DNA from: Paenibacillus lutrae
Lineage (GTDB): Bacteria > Bacillota > Bacilli > Paenibacillales > NBRC-103111
Direction: 5' to 3'
Assembly: GCF_009757775.1 (NCBI RefSeq)
Contig: NZ_RHLK01000024.1
Location: 1,658-37,524 of the forward strand
Length of the DNA stretch: 35,867 nt
Shown here: in pieces, positions 24,809 through 32,143 of the stretch
How the letters are laid out: each line of letters begins with the position of its first letter
Numbering within the stretch: the stretch's first letter is position 1
Position numbers and translations under genes: made by a program
The notes under the pieces: generated by a model
Databases searched by the model: none
The model's input: only the letters and a program-made list of their open reading frames with translations
Told to the model about the DNA's origin: nothing

Positions 24809-25579
24809 TTATGGGAGCAAATGAAGAATCTCCAGAATTTCGGAACGGTAACGGAAAAATTCCGGGCTGTTGCGCTGGCGGGGACGGGGGAGCCGGATCT
24901 CCAGTATCTCGCGGATTTCGGCAGGTCTGGGCGTCATGACAATGACCCGGTCGCTCATGTAGACGGCCTCATCGATATCATGGGTGACGAACACCATCGT
25001 GGTGCCGCGCTCCCGCCAGATCCGGATCATCTCATCCTGTAAATTCATTCTTGTAAAAGCATCCAGAGCCCCGAGAGGTTCATCCAGCAGCAAGACCTTC
25101 GGGTGGTTGACCAGCGCCCGGGCCAGTGCAGCCCGCTGGGCCATCCCCCCGGAGAGGGTGTGCGGGTACGCCTTTTCGAAGCCTTTTAATCCTACCAGTT
25201 CGATATATGTATCCACCTCGGAAGCAAGCTCCTTCACGATTCCTCTGGCTTCGAGGCCGCTGGCCACGTTGTCCCATACATTTTTCCATGGAAAAAGGGT
25301 CGGGTCCTGGAAAACCAGCCCCCGGGTATAGTGGGGATGGCGGATGGGCTCCCCGTCGAGCAGCAGATCCCCTGAGGTAGGCTGGTCAAGACCGGCTATA
25401 AGCCTCAGCAGCGTAGACTTCCCGCAGCCGCTGGGGCCGATCAGCGATACAAACTCACCCGGATGGATATCCAGGTTAACGTTCTGAAGAGCGGTGACGG
25501 CTTTCTCTTCCGTATCCAGGAAAATACGGCTGACCTCCCGGATGGCAATCCGGCCCTCCACTTCAGCGGTTGTTACCAT
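24809..25579 (-). CDS. Sulfonate/nitrate-type ABC ATPase (SsuB/TauB-like)
   Basis: A 256-residue ATPase. Walker A is GPSGCGKST (~residues 48-56), the Q-loop GLVFQDPTLFPW, the signature LSGGMAQRAALARAL, Walker B VLLLDEPLGALD and the switch is FVTHDIDEAV. The DPTLFPW and MAQR variants are typical of the SsuB/TauB/NrtD group that imports sulfonates, taurine, nitrate or thiamine precursors. Its ATG overlaps the permease stop by seven bases (25573-25579). With cysteine synthase and OsmC genes on the divergent side, a sulfur compound is the likely cargo. The precise substrate cannot be read. Confidence 0.9.
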   Translation of the reverse strand: MVTTAEVEGRIAIREVSRIFLDTEEKAVTALQNVNLDIHPGEFVSLIGPSGCGKSTLLRLIAGLDQPTSGDLLLDGEPIRHPHYTRGLVFQDPTLFPWKNVWDNVASGLEARGIVKELASEVDTYIELVGLKGFEKAYPHTLSGGMAQRAALARALVNHPKVLLLDEPLGALDAFTRMNLQDEMIRIWRERGTTMVFVTHDIDEAVYMSDRVIVMTPRPAEIREILEIRLPRPRQRNSPEFFRYRSEILEILHLLP

Positions 25580-26577
25580 TTGATCAATCCTTTCTGCCAG
25601 ATGAGCACTTTATCTTTGAATTTGAACAGCAGCGTAATGATGCCGGAGAACAGCAGCGCCATAATGAACAGAGCGGCATACACCTTATAGTATTCGCCCC
25701 AGCCCTGCGCCCAGGTGATATAGAAACCGAGACCTGCCTTAACTCCGAGCATTTCCGCAACGATCAGGGTGACGAAAGAGGTGCCTGTTCCCATGAACAG
25801 ACCGATAAAGATTTGCGGAAATGCTGCCGGGATGGCTACTTTGCGGATCAGATAGCTTTCGCCCGCACCGAGGGTTCTGGCTACTTCGAAGAAGGAGTTA
25901 TTCACATTGGCTATTCCTGTCCATGTCATAACCGTGACGGGAAACCAGACGGCCAGGACGATCAGGAAGACGCTGGCGGAGAAACTCGTAGGGAAGATCA
26001 CCAGCACGATCGGAATCCAGGCTGTCGACGGGATCGGGCCGAGCACCCGCAGGAAGGGGTTCACCCAGTAGCGGAACCGGTGATACCAGCCCATCAGAAT
26101 GCCGGTCGCAAGGCCCAGGACCGTACCGATGATATACCCGATGGCGAGCAGGCGGAAAGAATAAAGTGTGCTGACGGCCAGGCTTGAGGCTTCACCGATT
26201 AGAGCATCCAGAATCTTGACCTGAGACGGGAAATACGGCATCGGGAAGAGATCCAGCTTCTGGGTCAAGAGCTGCCAGATGCCGAGCAGTACAAGAACCA
26301 GCGTTACGAGCGGCGCCTGCTCCCGGAGCCTGCGCCCGAGGGCGGGGCGCAGGACTCCTCCGGCGATCAGCGCTGCATAGATGAGGAGGAACAAGGCAAG
26401 CAGTCCGGTATAAACTCCATTGCTTGCCGCAGGCTGTTTGTCTGGCAGACCCAGATGCACAAAGAAAGAAGCGCCGGTGATCAGAACGGGCAGCAGGGTC
26501 TGCCAGGTCCATAACCAGCTGGGGCTGGATACATGTGAATGAGGAAGAACTGCCTTCTCAGCGGAATACAAACTCAT
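25573..26577 (-). CDS. SsuC/TauC-like ABC permease with extra N-terminal helices
   Basis: A 334-residue permease, longer than the usual ~260. Residues ~20-125 hold about three extra hydrophobic segments (TLLPVLITGASFFVHLGL, VYTGLLALFLLIYAALIAGG, LVTLVLVLLGIWQLL) before the standard core. The core begins near STLYSFRLLAIGYIIGTVLG and has the coupling loop VARTLGAGESYLIRKVAIPA. AAGGAGG precedes the start. It pairs with the ATPase, whose gene it overlaps. The binding protein is encoded divergently at 27025, a split arrangement that still shares one control region. Confidence 0.88.
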   Translation of the reverse strand: MSLYSAEKAVLPHSHVSSPSWLWTWQTLLPVLITGASFFVHLGLPDKQPAASNGVYTGLLALFLLIYAALIAGGVLRPALGRRLREQAPLVTLVLVLLGIWQLLTQKLDLFPMPYFPSQVKILDALIGEASSLAVSTLYSFRLLAIGYIIGTVLGLATGILMGWYHRFRYWVNPFLRVLGPIPSTAWIPIVLVIFPTSFSASVFLIVLAVWFPVTVMTWTGIANVNNSFFEVARTLGAGESYLIRKVAIPAAFPQIFIGLFMGTGTSFVTLIVAEMLGVKAGLGFYITWAQGWGEYYKVYAALFIMALLFSGIITLLFKFKDKVLIWQKGLIKW

Positions 26578-26615
26578 TGGAATGGGCCTCCTTCAGGTAT
26601 ATCAGGTATAGATAA

Positions 26616-26654
26616 AGAAAAAGACACAGCCGCATTCATAATGGGCATGTGTCT
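26616..26654 (-). terminator. Leader terminator in the leftward sulfur operon
   Basis: AGACACA-GCC (26622-26631) pairs with GGC-a-TGTGTCT (26644-26654), with one bulge. On the minus strand CTTTTTCTTT follows. It lies between the predicted start of transcription (~26697) and the permease ATG (26577), so it acts on the leader rather than ending a gene. Confidence 0.7.
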
Positions 26655-26682
26655 CCAGTGGACCAGTAAACACAAACTAGAT

Positions 26683-26698
26683 TAATCCGATAAGATTA
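26683..26698. promoter_or_regulatory. Inverted repeat at the leftward start of transcription
   Basis: TAATC-N6-GATTA coincides with the predicted +1 of the leftward sulfur promoter. A repressor site is plausible; the binding protein is unknown. Confidence 0.4.
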
Positions 26699-26703
26699 GG
26701 TTG

Positions 26704-26732
26704 AATTTACCATTTAAGGATATCGGTGTCAA
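26704..26732 (-). promoter_or_regulatory. Promoter of the SsuCB-YtkA-TlpA operon
   Basis: On the minus strand a perfect TTGACA (26732-26727) and TAAATT (26709-26704) are 17 bp apart. Confidence 0.7.
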
Positions 26733-26757
26733 TGGAAAAAGAATTAAAAAAGAGAGC

Positions 26758-26786
26758 TTGACAAATTTACATATAGAACCTAATAT
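26758..26786 (+). promoter_or_regulatory. Promoter of the binding-protein-OsmC-CysK operon
   Basis: A perfect TTGACA (26758-26763) and TAATAT (26781-26786) are 17 bp apart. The leader to ATG 27025 is about 230 nt and contains a terminator. Confidence 0.7.
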
Positions 26787-26812
26787 TTTCCATATCATAA
26801 AGTGAATAAACT

Positions 26813-26832
26813 TAATAGGTTTACTCGGAATT
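26813..26832 (+). promoter_or_regulatory. CymR-like TAA...GGAATT element
   Basis: TAA-N11-GGAATT lies about 20 nt after the predicted start of transcription. CymR, the cysteine repressor of Bacillus and Staphylococcus, recognises an asymmetric site with a TAA end and a GGAATT end, as I recall it. Exact spacing needs checking. Confidence 0.35.
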
Positions 26833-26850
26833 AGTTGACCGGTTATCTGG

Positions 26851-26899
26851 AAACTAAACGCGATCCTTCCCCTGGGAAAGAACGTGTTTAGTTTTTTTT
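26851..26899 (+). terminator. Leader terminator in the rightward sulfur operon
   Basis: AAACTAAACGCG (26851-26862) pairs with CGTGTTTAGTTT (26883-26894), with an inner TTCCC/GGGAA stem, and ends in eight T residues. It lies ~125 bp before the binding-protein ATG, in its leader. Confidence 0.85.
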
Positions 26900-27024
26900 A
26901 TGGCTATTTTACGGCTGGGAGGAGGTTAGAAAGCTTGTGAACTGCACCTGAGAATCGGAATGGCAGCCTGAATCAGAAGTTGCGGATCGGATCACTGAAT
27001 ATGTACGGACGGGAGTGGATTGGG

Positions 27025-28110
27025 ATGAAAAAATTAACGTTAATCGGCGCGGTATCCGTGATTATGGCAGTCAGCTTAACGACGGGCTGTTCCAACAAAC
27101 CGGCAGAGAAAGCGGCTGGTACTCCGGAACCTGCGGCCACAACCGCTGGGGGTGGAGCACCGTCAGGAAGCTCTTCGCAAGACCCCGCCGTCAAGAAAGC
27201 TGCTTTCAAAACCGGAAACAAAATTAATGTGGCTTATTCCGGGGGAACATGCGATGCGCCTACTTTCGTAGCTTGGAAGAAAGGCTTCTTCGAAGCCGAG
27301 GGGCTCGATCCCCAGATGACCAAAATGGATTTCAACACGCTGAAGAACGGGATCGCAACGGGTAAAATAGACGGAACCCAGGGGAACTTCTCCTGGTTTA
27401 AGCCTGCCGAGCAGGGACTGGACGTTAAGCTGACCGGCGGCCTGCACGCAGGCTGCATACAAGCGGTTGCTCCCAAGAACTCCAATGTAAAGGCCGTTAA
27501 GGATCTCAAAGGAAAAACAGTCGGTGTCGATGTGATCGGCGGGGGTCCTATGATTACCCTGTCGATTGAGCTGAAGAAGCATGGTATTGATCCGAAGAAG
27601 GATGTGCAGTGGCGGGTATACCCGTCCGATCAGCTGGTTACGGCAGCGGAGAAACGAGAAATTGATGCGTTTATCGTCTGGGATCCGGTGGGGGAGAAAG
27701 CCATTAATGAGAAGGATTATACGCTCCTGCTCAGCAATGCCAGTGACGAGCCTTACAAATCGGGATTCTGCTGCTACGCTTTTGTCAGCGGCGAATTGGC
27801 CAAGAAAGACCCGGAGAAGGCTGCGGCATATACCCGGGCCATGCTGAAGGCGGCCGAGTATGTAGGCACTCACCAGAAGGAGGTCGCCCAGCTTGAGGTG
27901 GACAACAAATTTGTCGGGGCGGATGTCGCTACCAATGAGAGACTGCTTAACAATTACGTGTGGAGACCGGGTGTGAACAATGCGATAGAGAATGCGAATT
28001 TCTTTATTAAAGAGCAGAAAGAACAGGGGATTCTCGATGCAGCCACGGACGAGAAAGCTTTGGCAGAACGGCTTATTTTCAAGGCCATACCGGATTATAA
28101 CGGCAAATAA
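27025..28110 (+). CDS. Cysteine-bearing NitT/TauT-family solute-binding lipoprotein
   Basis: A 361-residue lipoprotein. ATG 27025 is chosen because GGGAG stands nine bases upstream and the signal MKKLTLIGAVSVIMAVSLTTGC begins there; lipid-modified Cys22. A Gly/Ser/Pro linker reaches residue ~60. The mature domain is a type 2 binding protein of the SsuA/TauA/NrtA superfamily (FVAWKKGFFEAEGLDPQMTK, NGIATGKIDGTQ, VKDLKGKTVGVDVIGGGPM, EKREIDAFIVWDPVG). Unusual cysteines lie at ligand-facing places: Cys76 (GGTCDAP), Cys144 (LHAGC) and the pair Cys249-Cys250 (GFCCYAF). They could coordinate metal or a thiol ligand, or form disulfides. It should serve the divergent permease and ATPase. A sulfur cargo is inferred from OsmC and CysK downstream. 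Confidence 0.85.
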   Translation: MKKLTLIGAVSVIMAVSLTTGCSNKPAEKAAGTPEPAATTAGGGAPSGSSSQDPAVKKAAFKTGNKINVAYSGGTCDAPTFVAWKKGFFEAEGLDPQMTKMDFNTLKNGIATGKIDGTQGNFSWFKPAEQGLDVKLTGGLHAGCIQAVAPKNSNVKAVKDLKGKTVGVDVIGGGPMITLSIELKKHGIDPKKDVQWRVYPSDQLVTAAEKREIDAFIVWDPVGEKAINEKDYTLLLSNASDEPYKSGFCCYAFVSGELAKKDPEKAAAYTRAMLKAAEYVGTHQKEVAQLEVDNKFVGADVATNERLLNNYVWRPGVNNAIENANFFIKEQKEQGILDAATDEKALAERLIFKAIPDYNGK

Positions 28111-28133
28111 GCAGACGGATGGAGGTGCTTGAC

Positions 28134-28415
28134 TTGAGAATGACCAAAGTACCGGCCGCCCTGCTTCTTGGATGGGCGCTTCTGAGTCATACCGCCTACT
28201 CACCGGGTTCAGCACAGGCGGAGGGAACCCGGACTCAGCAGGAGCTGCCGTCCTGCCATCTTCCGGCTGCCGGGACTGCCGGAGGCAGCGCAGCGCCGGA
28301 CGCCGAGGGCGTCGGAGCGGTACCGGCGGGATGGACGAACATTACCTTTGCCGGGCAGCCAGATGCAGGCAGCCCGTCCGAAGAATCTGCGGATGATAGA
28401 GCGGAAGGAGAATAG
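28134..28415 (+). CDS. Small secreted protein of unknown function
   Basis: A 93-residue frame. TTG 28134 has GGAGGTG six bases upstream; ATG 28140 is the alternative, and the ATG at 28119 lies in the ribosome site. A signal peptide is clear (MTKVPAALLLGWALLSHTAY, cleavage near AQA-E). The mature ~65 residues are low in hydrophobics, rich in Ala, Gly, Pro and acidic residues, and hold one cysteine (LPSCHLP) and one aromatic motif (AGWTNITFAG). I recognise no family. It lies between the binding lipoprotein and OsmC genes in one operon and could be an accessory to uptake. Coding status is fairly likely from the signal peptide and spacing, but not certain. Confidence 0.5.
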   Translation: MRMTKVPAALLLGWALLSHTAYSPGSAQAEGTRTQQELPSCHLPAAGTAGGSAAPDAEGVGAVPAGWTNITFAGQPDAGSPSEESADDRAEGE

Positions 28416-28416
28416 T

Positions 28417-28980
28417 ATGAGCGGATTAAACGATTACTTGGCCGCCAAAAAACAAGCGATTGATAAGCGCGAAGAAGAGCGCCACCGGAATTCCCATGTT
28501 CCATCGGAGGTGCTGAAGGCACGCGTGAGCGCTAAGGACCGGAGCGGAATCCGTGAAATCCGCATCCGGAATTTCCAGATCATCAGCGACAGCCCTCCGG
28601 ATTACGCCGGGTATGATCTCGGGCCGAGTTCTCCGGAGCTGCAGCTCGGTGTTCTGGGCAGCTGCCTGACTCACATCACCCTCATACAAGCGGCGATCCG
28701 GGGGGTTCAGCTGGATTCGCTCGAGGTAGAAGTCGAGGGTGACCAGCACAAATACGCGGGCAAACCCGGCTATGAGGAGATTCCATTCTGGCCGCACAAT
28801 CTGCGCTATACGCTGCACATCGAATCTCCTGCATCGGAGGAAGAGATTACGGAGCTCTATGAGGCGGTGGAGAAGGTGTGCCCCATCCTGAATTTGTTGG
28901 CCAATCCGCAGAAAATCACGGGGCGTATTCTACATACGGCCGGCAGCGGGCAAGCGAAGGAAATTACCGTCGAATCCTGA
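28417..28980 (+). CDS. OsmC-family thiol-dependent protein
   Basis: A 187-residue protein starting at ATG 28417, directly after the upstream stop, with AAGGAG six bases before. It has the OsmC/Ohr pattern: a beta-rich N-terminal half, then GPSSPELQLGVLGSCLTHITLIQAA with Cys83, and the second cysteine Cys155 in VEKVCPILNLL. These two cysteines form the reactive pair that reduces organic hydroperoxides in Ohr and OsmC. Related proteins handle other thiol chemistry. An extra charged N-terminal helix (~35 residues, AAKKQAIDKREEERHRN) is present. Linked to an importer and cysteine synthase, it may process an imported oxidised or persulfidic sulfur compound. That role is a hypothesis. Confidence 0.85.
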   Translation: MSGLNDYLAAKKQAIDKREEERHRNSHVPSEVLKARVSAKDRSGIREIRIRNFQIISDSPPDYAGYDLGPSSPELQLGVLGSCLTHITLIQAAIRGVQLDSLEVEVEGDQHKYAGKPGYEEIPFWPHNLRYTLHIESPASEEEITELYEAVEKVCPILNLLANPQKITGRILHTAGSGQAKEITVES

Positions 28981-29015
28981 GAATAGACCCATTTGGAGGA
29001 AAAGGAGGAGAGCAG

Positions 29016-29996
29016 ATGAGGAAGCAGATTCTGCCTGCCGGAACTCCTTCCGTGCTAGGTTTGAGTTCCAGGCTGGCTGGCAGTGTTCTGGAACTGATCG
29101 GGGACACTCCCGCCGTGAAGATCAGGCGCCTCCTTGGGGAGGACGATGCAGACCTGTATGTGAAGCTGGAATATTTCAACCCCGGCGGAAGTGTGAAGGA
29201 CCGGGCGGCACGCTATATGATCGAGCAGGCCGAGCGGGAAGGAAGGCTGCATCCCGGCGGCACCATTATTGAAGTGACCAGCGGGAATACCGGGATCGGG
29301 CTGGCGATCGTGGCGGCGGCAAGAGGCTACCGGCTGGTCGTGATCATGTCGGATAATATGTCAGTGGAGCGTGTGAAGCTGCTGAAGGCTTACGGGGCGG
29401 AGGTCGTCCTATATCCGGCCGATGAGAAGATTGAGGGAGGACTCCGCCGGGCAAAGGAACTGGAGAGCCGTATTCCCGGCAGCTTCGTCCCTGTCCAGTT
29501 CGATAACAGGGGGAATGCGGATATCCACCGGTTTACAACGGCACTGGAAATTTGGGAGCAGATGGATGGCAGATTGGATGCATTCGTTTCTACATCCGGT
29601 ACCGGCGGTACGATTACGGGCACGGGGGAGGCGCTGCGAGAGAAGCTGCCGGACTTGCAGATTATTGTGGTGGAATCCAGCTGCTCGCCGCTGCTGTCCG
29701 GAGGAGAGGCCGGCCCGCACCGGATTCCCGGGACAAGTCCGAGCTTCATCCCGTCCATTCTGAATACCTCTCTTTATGATGAGGTGCTGCAGATTGAGGA
29801 TGAGGACGCCCATCATACGGCAAGAGAGCTGGTCCGCAAAGAGGGTCTGCTTCTCGGACCTTCTTCAGGGGCGGCCGTCTGGGCGGGCATTCAGGTTGCG
29901 AGGAAGCTCGGCAGGGGGAAGAAAGTGCTGTGCATCGCCCCGGATACCGGGGAGAGATATTTGAGCACGGAGCTGTTCGAGCCTGCGGTGAAATAA
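29016..29996 (+). CDS. Cysteine synthase (O-acetylserine sulfhydrylase)
   Basis: A 326-residue PLP enzyme starting at ATG 29016, with AAAGGAGGAG close upstream. The PLP lysine is Lys61 in PGGSVKDRAA. TSGNTGIGLA binds the substrate carboxylate and STSGTGGTITGTG the cofactor phosphate. GLLLGPSSGAA is near the C-terminus. Fold and length fit CysK/CysM, which join O-acetylserine with sulfide or thiosulfate to form cysteine. About 22 residues precede the usual start of the domain (SSRLAGSVLELIGDTPAV). It is the last gene of the importer-OsmC operon, which points to the incorporation of imported sulfur into cysteine. Whether it prefers sulfide or thiosulfate is not evident. Confidence 0.9.
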   Translation: MRKQILPAGTPSVLGLSSRLAGSVLELIGDTPAVKIRRLLGEDDADLYVKLEYFNPGGSVKDRAARYMIEQAEREGRLHPGGTIIEVTSGNTGIGLAIVAAARGYRLVVIMSDNMSVERVKLLKAYGAEVVLYPADEKIEGGLRRAKELESRIPGSFVPVQFDNRGNADIHRFTTALEIWEQMDGRLDAFVSTSGTGGTITGTGEALREKLPDLQIIVVESSCSPLLSGGEAGPHRIPGTSPSFIPSILNTSLYDEVLQIEDEDAHHTARELVRKEGLLLGPSSGAAVWAGIQVARKLGRGKKVLCIAPDTGERYLSTELFEPAVK

Positions 29997-30155
29997 CTTA
30001 CCGGGCATTGACGGTATTGCAGCAGCATTGGAGCATTGAAGTATTGCCAGATTGATATCTATGATGATGTTCATTAAATGGAATGGAAGATAATGTATAT
30101 CGAATGGAAGAAGTTTGTTATACTTGAAAGGAGTGAGGGATAAGGAGGATCAGCG

Positions 30156-30389
30156 ATGCAAAAGCATGGTACTCAGCAGACGAAAGAAGAAGAGGAACAT
30201 TTAATTCTCCGGTCAGAAATTCAATCTTTTAACGATGCAACGGAGCATAACCGCACAATACTGGGTGTCCCCGATAAAAAAGTCGATTTAAAAAGCATGC
30301 CAACACCTCTCCGCTGGTTCGCTTATTGTGTAGGAACTCTATTTGTTCTGATGGCCATTGGCATGCTCGTCCAATATTTGAACGGCTAG
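30156..30389 (+). CDS. Small single-pass membrane protein
   Basis: A 77-residue protein with AAGGAGGA eight bases before ATG 30156. A charged N-terminal ~50 residues (KEEEEHLILRSEIQSFNDA, GVPDKKVDLKSMPTPLR) precedes one transmembrane helix (WFAYCVGTLFVLMAIGMLVQY), so the N-terminal part is probably cytoplasmic. I do not recognise it. The frame is well supported by ribosome site and composition, and a terminator follows. It stands alone between the cysteine synthase and murE genes. Confidence 0.65.
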   Translation: MQKHGTQQTKEEEEHLILRSEIQSFNDATEHNRTILGVPDKKVDLKSMPTPLRWFAYCVGTLFVLMAIGMLVQYLNG

Positions 30390-30445
30390 GACGATGATTG
30401 CCTGCGATGTTTAGTAGGGGAATGATTTCGTTAGGGATATAGAAA

Positions 30446-30486
30446 AGGCGCGCAAGCCGGTAATCCGGCTGGCAGCGTCTTTTTTG
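30446..30486 (+). terminator. Terminator after the small membrane protein gene
   Basis: AGCCGG-TAAT-CCGGCT forms the core of a longer G-C-rich stem (GGCGCG/GCAGCGTC), followed by TTTTTT. Confidence 0.8.
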
Positions 30487-30621
30487 CGCTTGTACAGCGT
30501 GGAATAATATTCCGGCAGCAAGCTTTACAAGTTAGAAACATTCTGAAATGTCTGCGAAACAAGTGTCCTTTAAGCTCGGAAGAATGTAAACGAAACTATT
30601 AAGTAAAGGACTGACGGCGCT

Positions 30622-32142
30622 ATGAACATAATGGAATTGCTGAAACCTCTGCGAAATAAGCAGATAGAGAGCTATACAGATACCGACATAACCGGACTAA
30701 GCGCCAATTCGGATACAATTCGTCCAGGGGACATGTTCGTATGTTTGCCCGGAACGAAGTCGGACGGGCATATATTTATTCAGGATGCGGCACAGAAAGG
30801 GTGCTCGGCTATTCTTGCTGAAAGGATCGTAGAGAATAGACCTCCCGGGATTCCTTATATCATCGTTCCGGACACCCGTAAAGCCATGGCAATCTTGGCG
30901 GATCAATTTTACGAGCATCCTTCTTATGGAATGAAATTGATCGGGGTCACGGGTACGAACGGCAAAACGACTACGTCTCATCTGATTGAACGCATTTTGA
31001 GCGACTATGGTCATAGTACCGGGCTGATCGGTACCTTAACCATGAAGATAGATGCGTATGTGGAGAAGACGACACATACGACACCGGATGCTATTGAGCT
31101 GCAGGCATTTCTTCGCAAGATGAAAGACCGGGGAGCGGAATACGCCGTCCTGGAAGTGTCCTCGCATGCTCTTGCCATGGGAAGAACAAGAGGCTGCGAT
31201 TTCAAAACGGCGGTCTTTACGAATCTTACGCATGATCATCTGGATTATCACCGGGACATGGGCCGTTATCTGGAGGATAAAGCCCTCTTGTTCACGGGAC
31301 TCGGCAATTCCTATGCCGGTGAGGAAGAGAAGACCGCGATCCTTAATGCGGACGATCCTGCCTCGGCGTATTTAGCGGCCCGGACTGCGGTACAAACGTT
31401 TACGTACGGAATACGCGAACAGGCGGATGTCCGGGCCCGTGACATTGAAATACGGCCGGACGGGACATATTTCCGCGTAAAGACGCCTGTCGGGGAGGCT
31501 GACATACGCCTTCGTATTTCCGGCGAATTCAACGTGTACAACGCGCTGGCGGCCATAGCGGCCTGTCTGGCAGAGGATATTCCGCTCGAAGATATCCGCA
31601 GGAGCCTGGCTTCCTTTGAAGGCCTCGCAGGCCGGTTCCAGCGGATCGATGACGGGCAGCCGTTTCATGTGATTGTTGACTATGCCCACAATCCGGACGG
31701 TCTTGAGAAAGCGATCGAGACTGCTCGCCGAATCAGCCGAGGCGGGGTTATCACAGTAGCGGGCTGTGAGGGAGACCGTGACAAAGCGAAACGGCCGTTA
31801 ATGGCGTCCATAGCGGCGGGTCTGTCGGACTGGGCCATACTCACATCCGATAACCCCCGCTCAGAGAATCCCGAGGCGATTCTGGCTGATATGACGAAGG
31901 GAATTCCTCCTCAGGATGAACCGCGGTGGGAAGGCATCGTGGAGCGGCGAGAAGCGATTTACCGGGCGCTTTCTTATGCACGGGAAGGAGATTGTGTGCT
32001 TATAACAGGTAAAGGCCATGAACAGCGGCAAATCTTTGCGGAGAACCGGTCCGTCCCCTTTGACGATGCCGAAGTGGCCCTGGAATGGCTGAAGGCCGCC
32101 AAGTTTGAATCCGAACCGTCCGGAAAAAGGAGGAAGCATTAA
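30622..32142 (+). CDS. murE: MurE-type UDP-MurNAc-tripeptide ligase, meso-DAP motif
   Basis: A 506-residue Mur ligase. It adds the third amino acid to UDP-MurNAc-Ala-Glu in the cytoplasm. The N-terminal domain carries GLSANSDTIRPGDMFVCLPG. The P-loop is GVTGTNGKTTTSHL (~residues 112-125). TTPDAIELQ, the NLTHDHLDYH metal motif and VDYAHNPDGLEKA follow. DNPRSENP near the C-terminus is the DNPR motif that selects meso-diaminopimelate over lysine. The copy is not in a division-wall (dcw) cluster but immediately upstream of a FemX-like gene, so it is probably a second murE with a specialised role. AAAGGA lies 12 bases before the start. Confidence 0.92.
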   Translation: MNIMELLKPLRNKQIESYTDTDITGLSANSDTIRPGDMFVCLPGTKSDGHIFIQDAAQKGCSAILAERIVENRPPGIPYIIVPDTRKAMAILADQFYEHPSYGMKLIGVTGTNGKTTTSHLIERILSDYGHSTGLIGTLTMKIDAYVEKTTHTTPDAIELQAFLRKMKDRGAEYAVLEVSSHALAMGRTRGCDFKTAVFTNLTHDHLDYHRDMGRYLEDKALLFTGLGNSYAGEEEKTAILNADDPASAYLAARTAVQTFTYGIREQADVRARDIEIRPDGTYFRVKTPVGEADIRLRISGEFNVYNALAAIAACLAEDIPLEDIRRSLASFEGLAGRFQRIDDGQPFHVIVDYAHNPDGLEKAIETARRISRGGVITVAGCEGDRDKAKRPLMASIAAGLSDWAILTSDNPRSENPEAILADMTKGIPPQDEPRWEGIVERREAIYRALSYAREGDCVLITGKGHEQRQIFAENRSVPFDDAEVALEWLKAAKFESEPSGKRRKH

Positions 32143-32143
32143 C

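Noticed and set aside
26793-26960. S-box, T-box or leader-peptide attenuation in the rightward sulfur leader
   Set aside because: No S-box or T-box consensus is recognisable. A short GTG frame reading NCT and a stop near 26937 lies after the terminator, so it cannot control it.
29997-30075. Loose ATTG-containing repeats after the cysteine synthase gene
   Set aside because: The units are irregular (8-11 bp) and form no stable terminator or clear direct-repeat array.
30540-30590. ECF sigma (sigma-W/M-like) promoter before murE
   Set aside because: GAAAC followed after 16 bp by CGGA departs from CGTA/CGTC, so the match is too weak to call.
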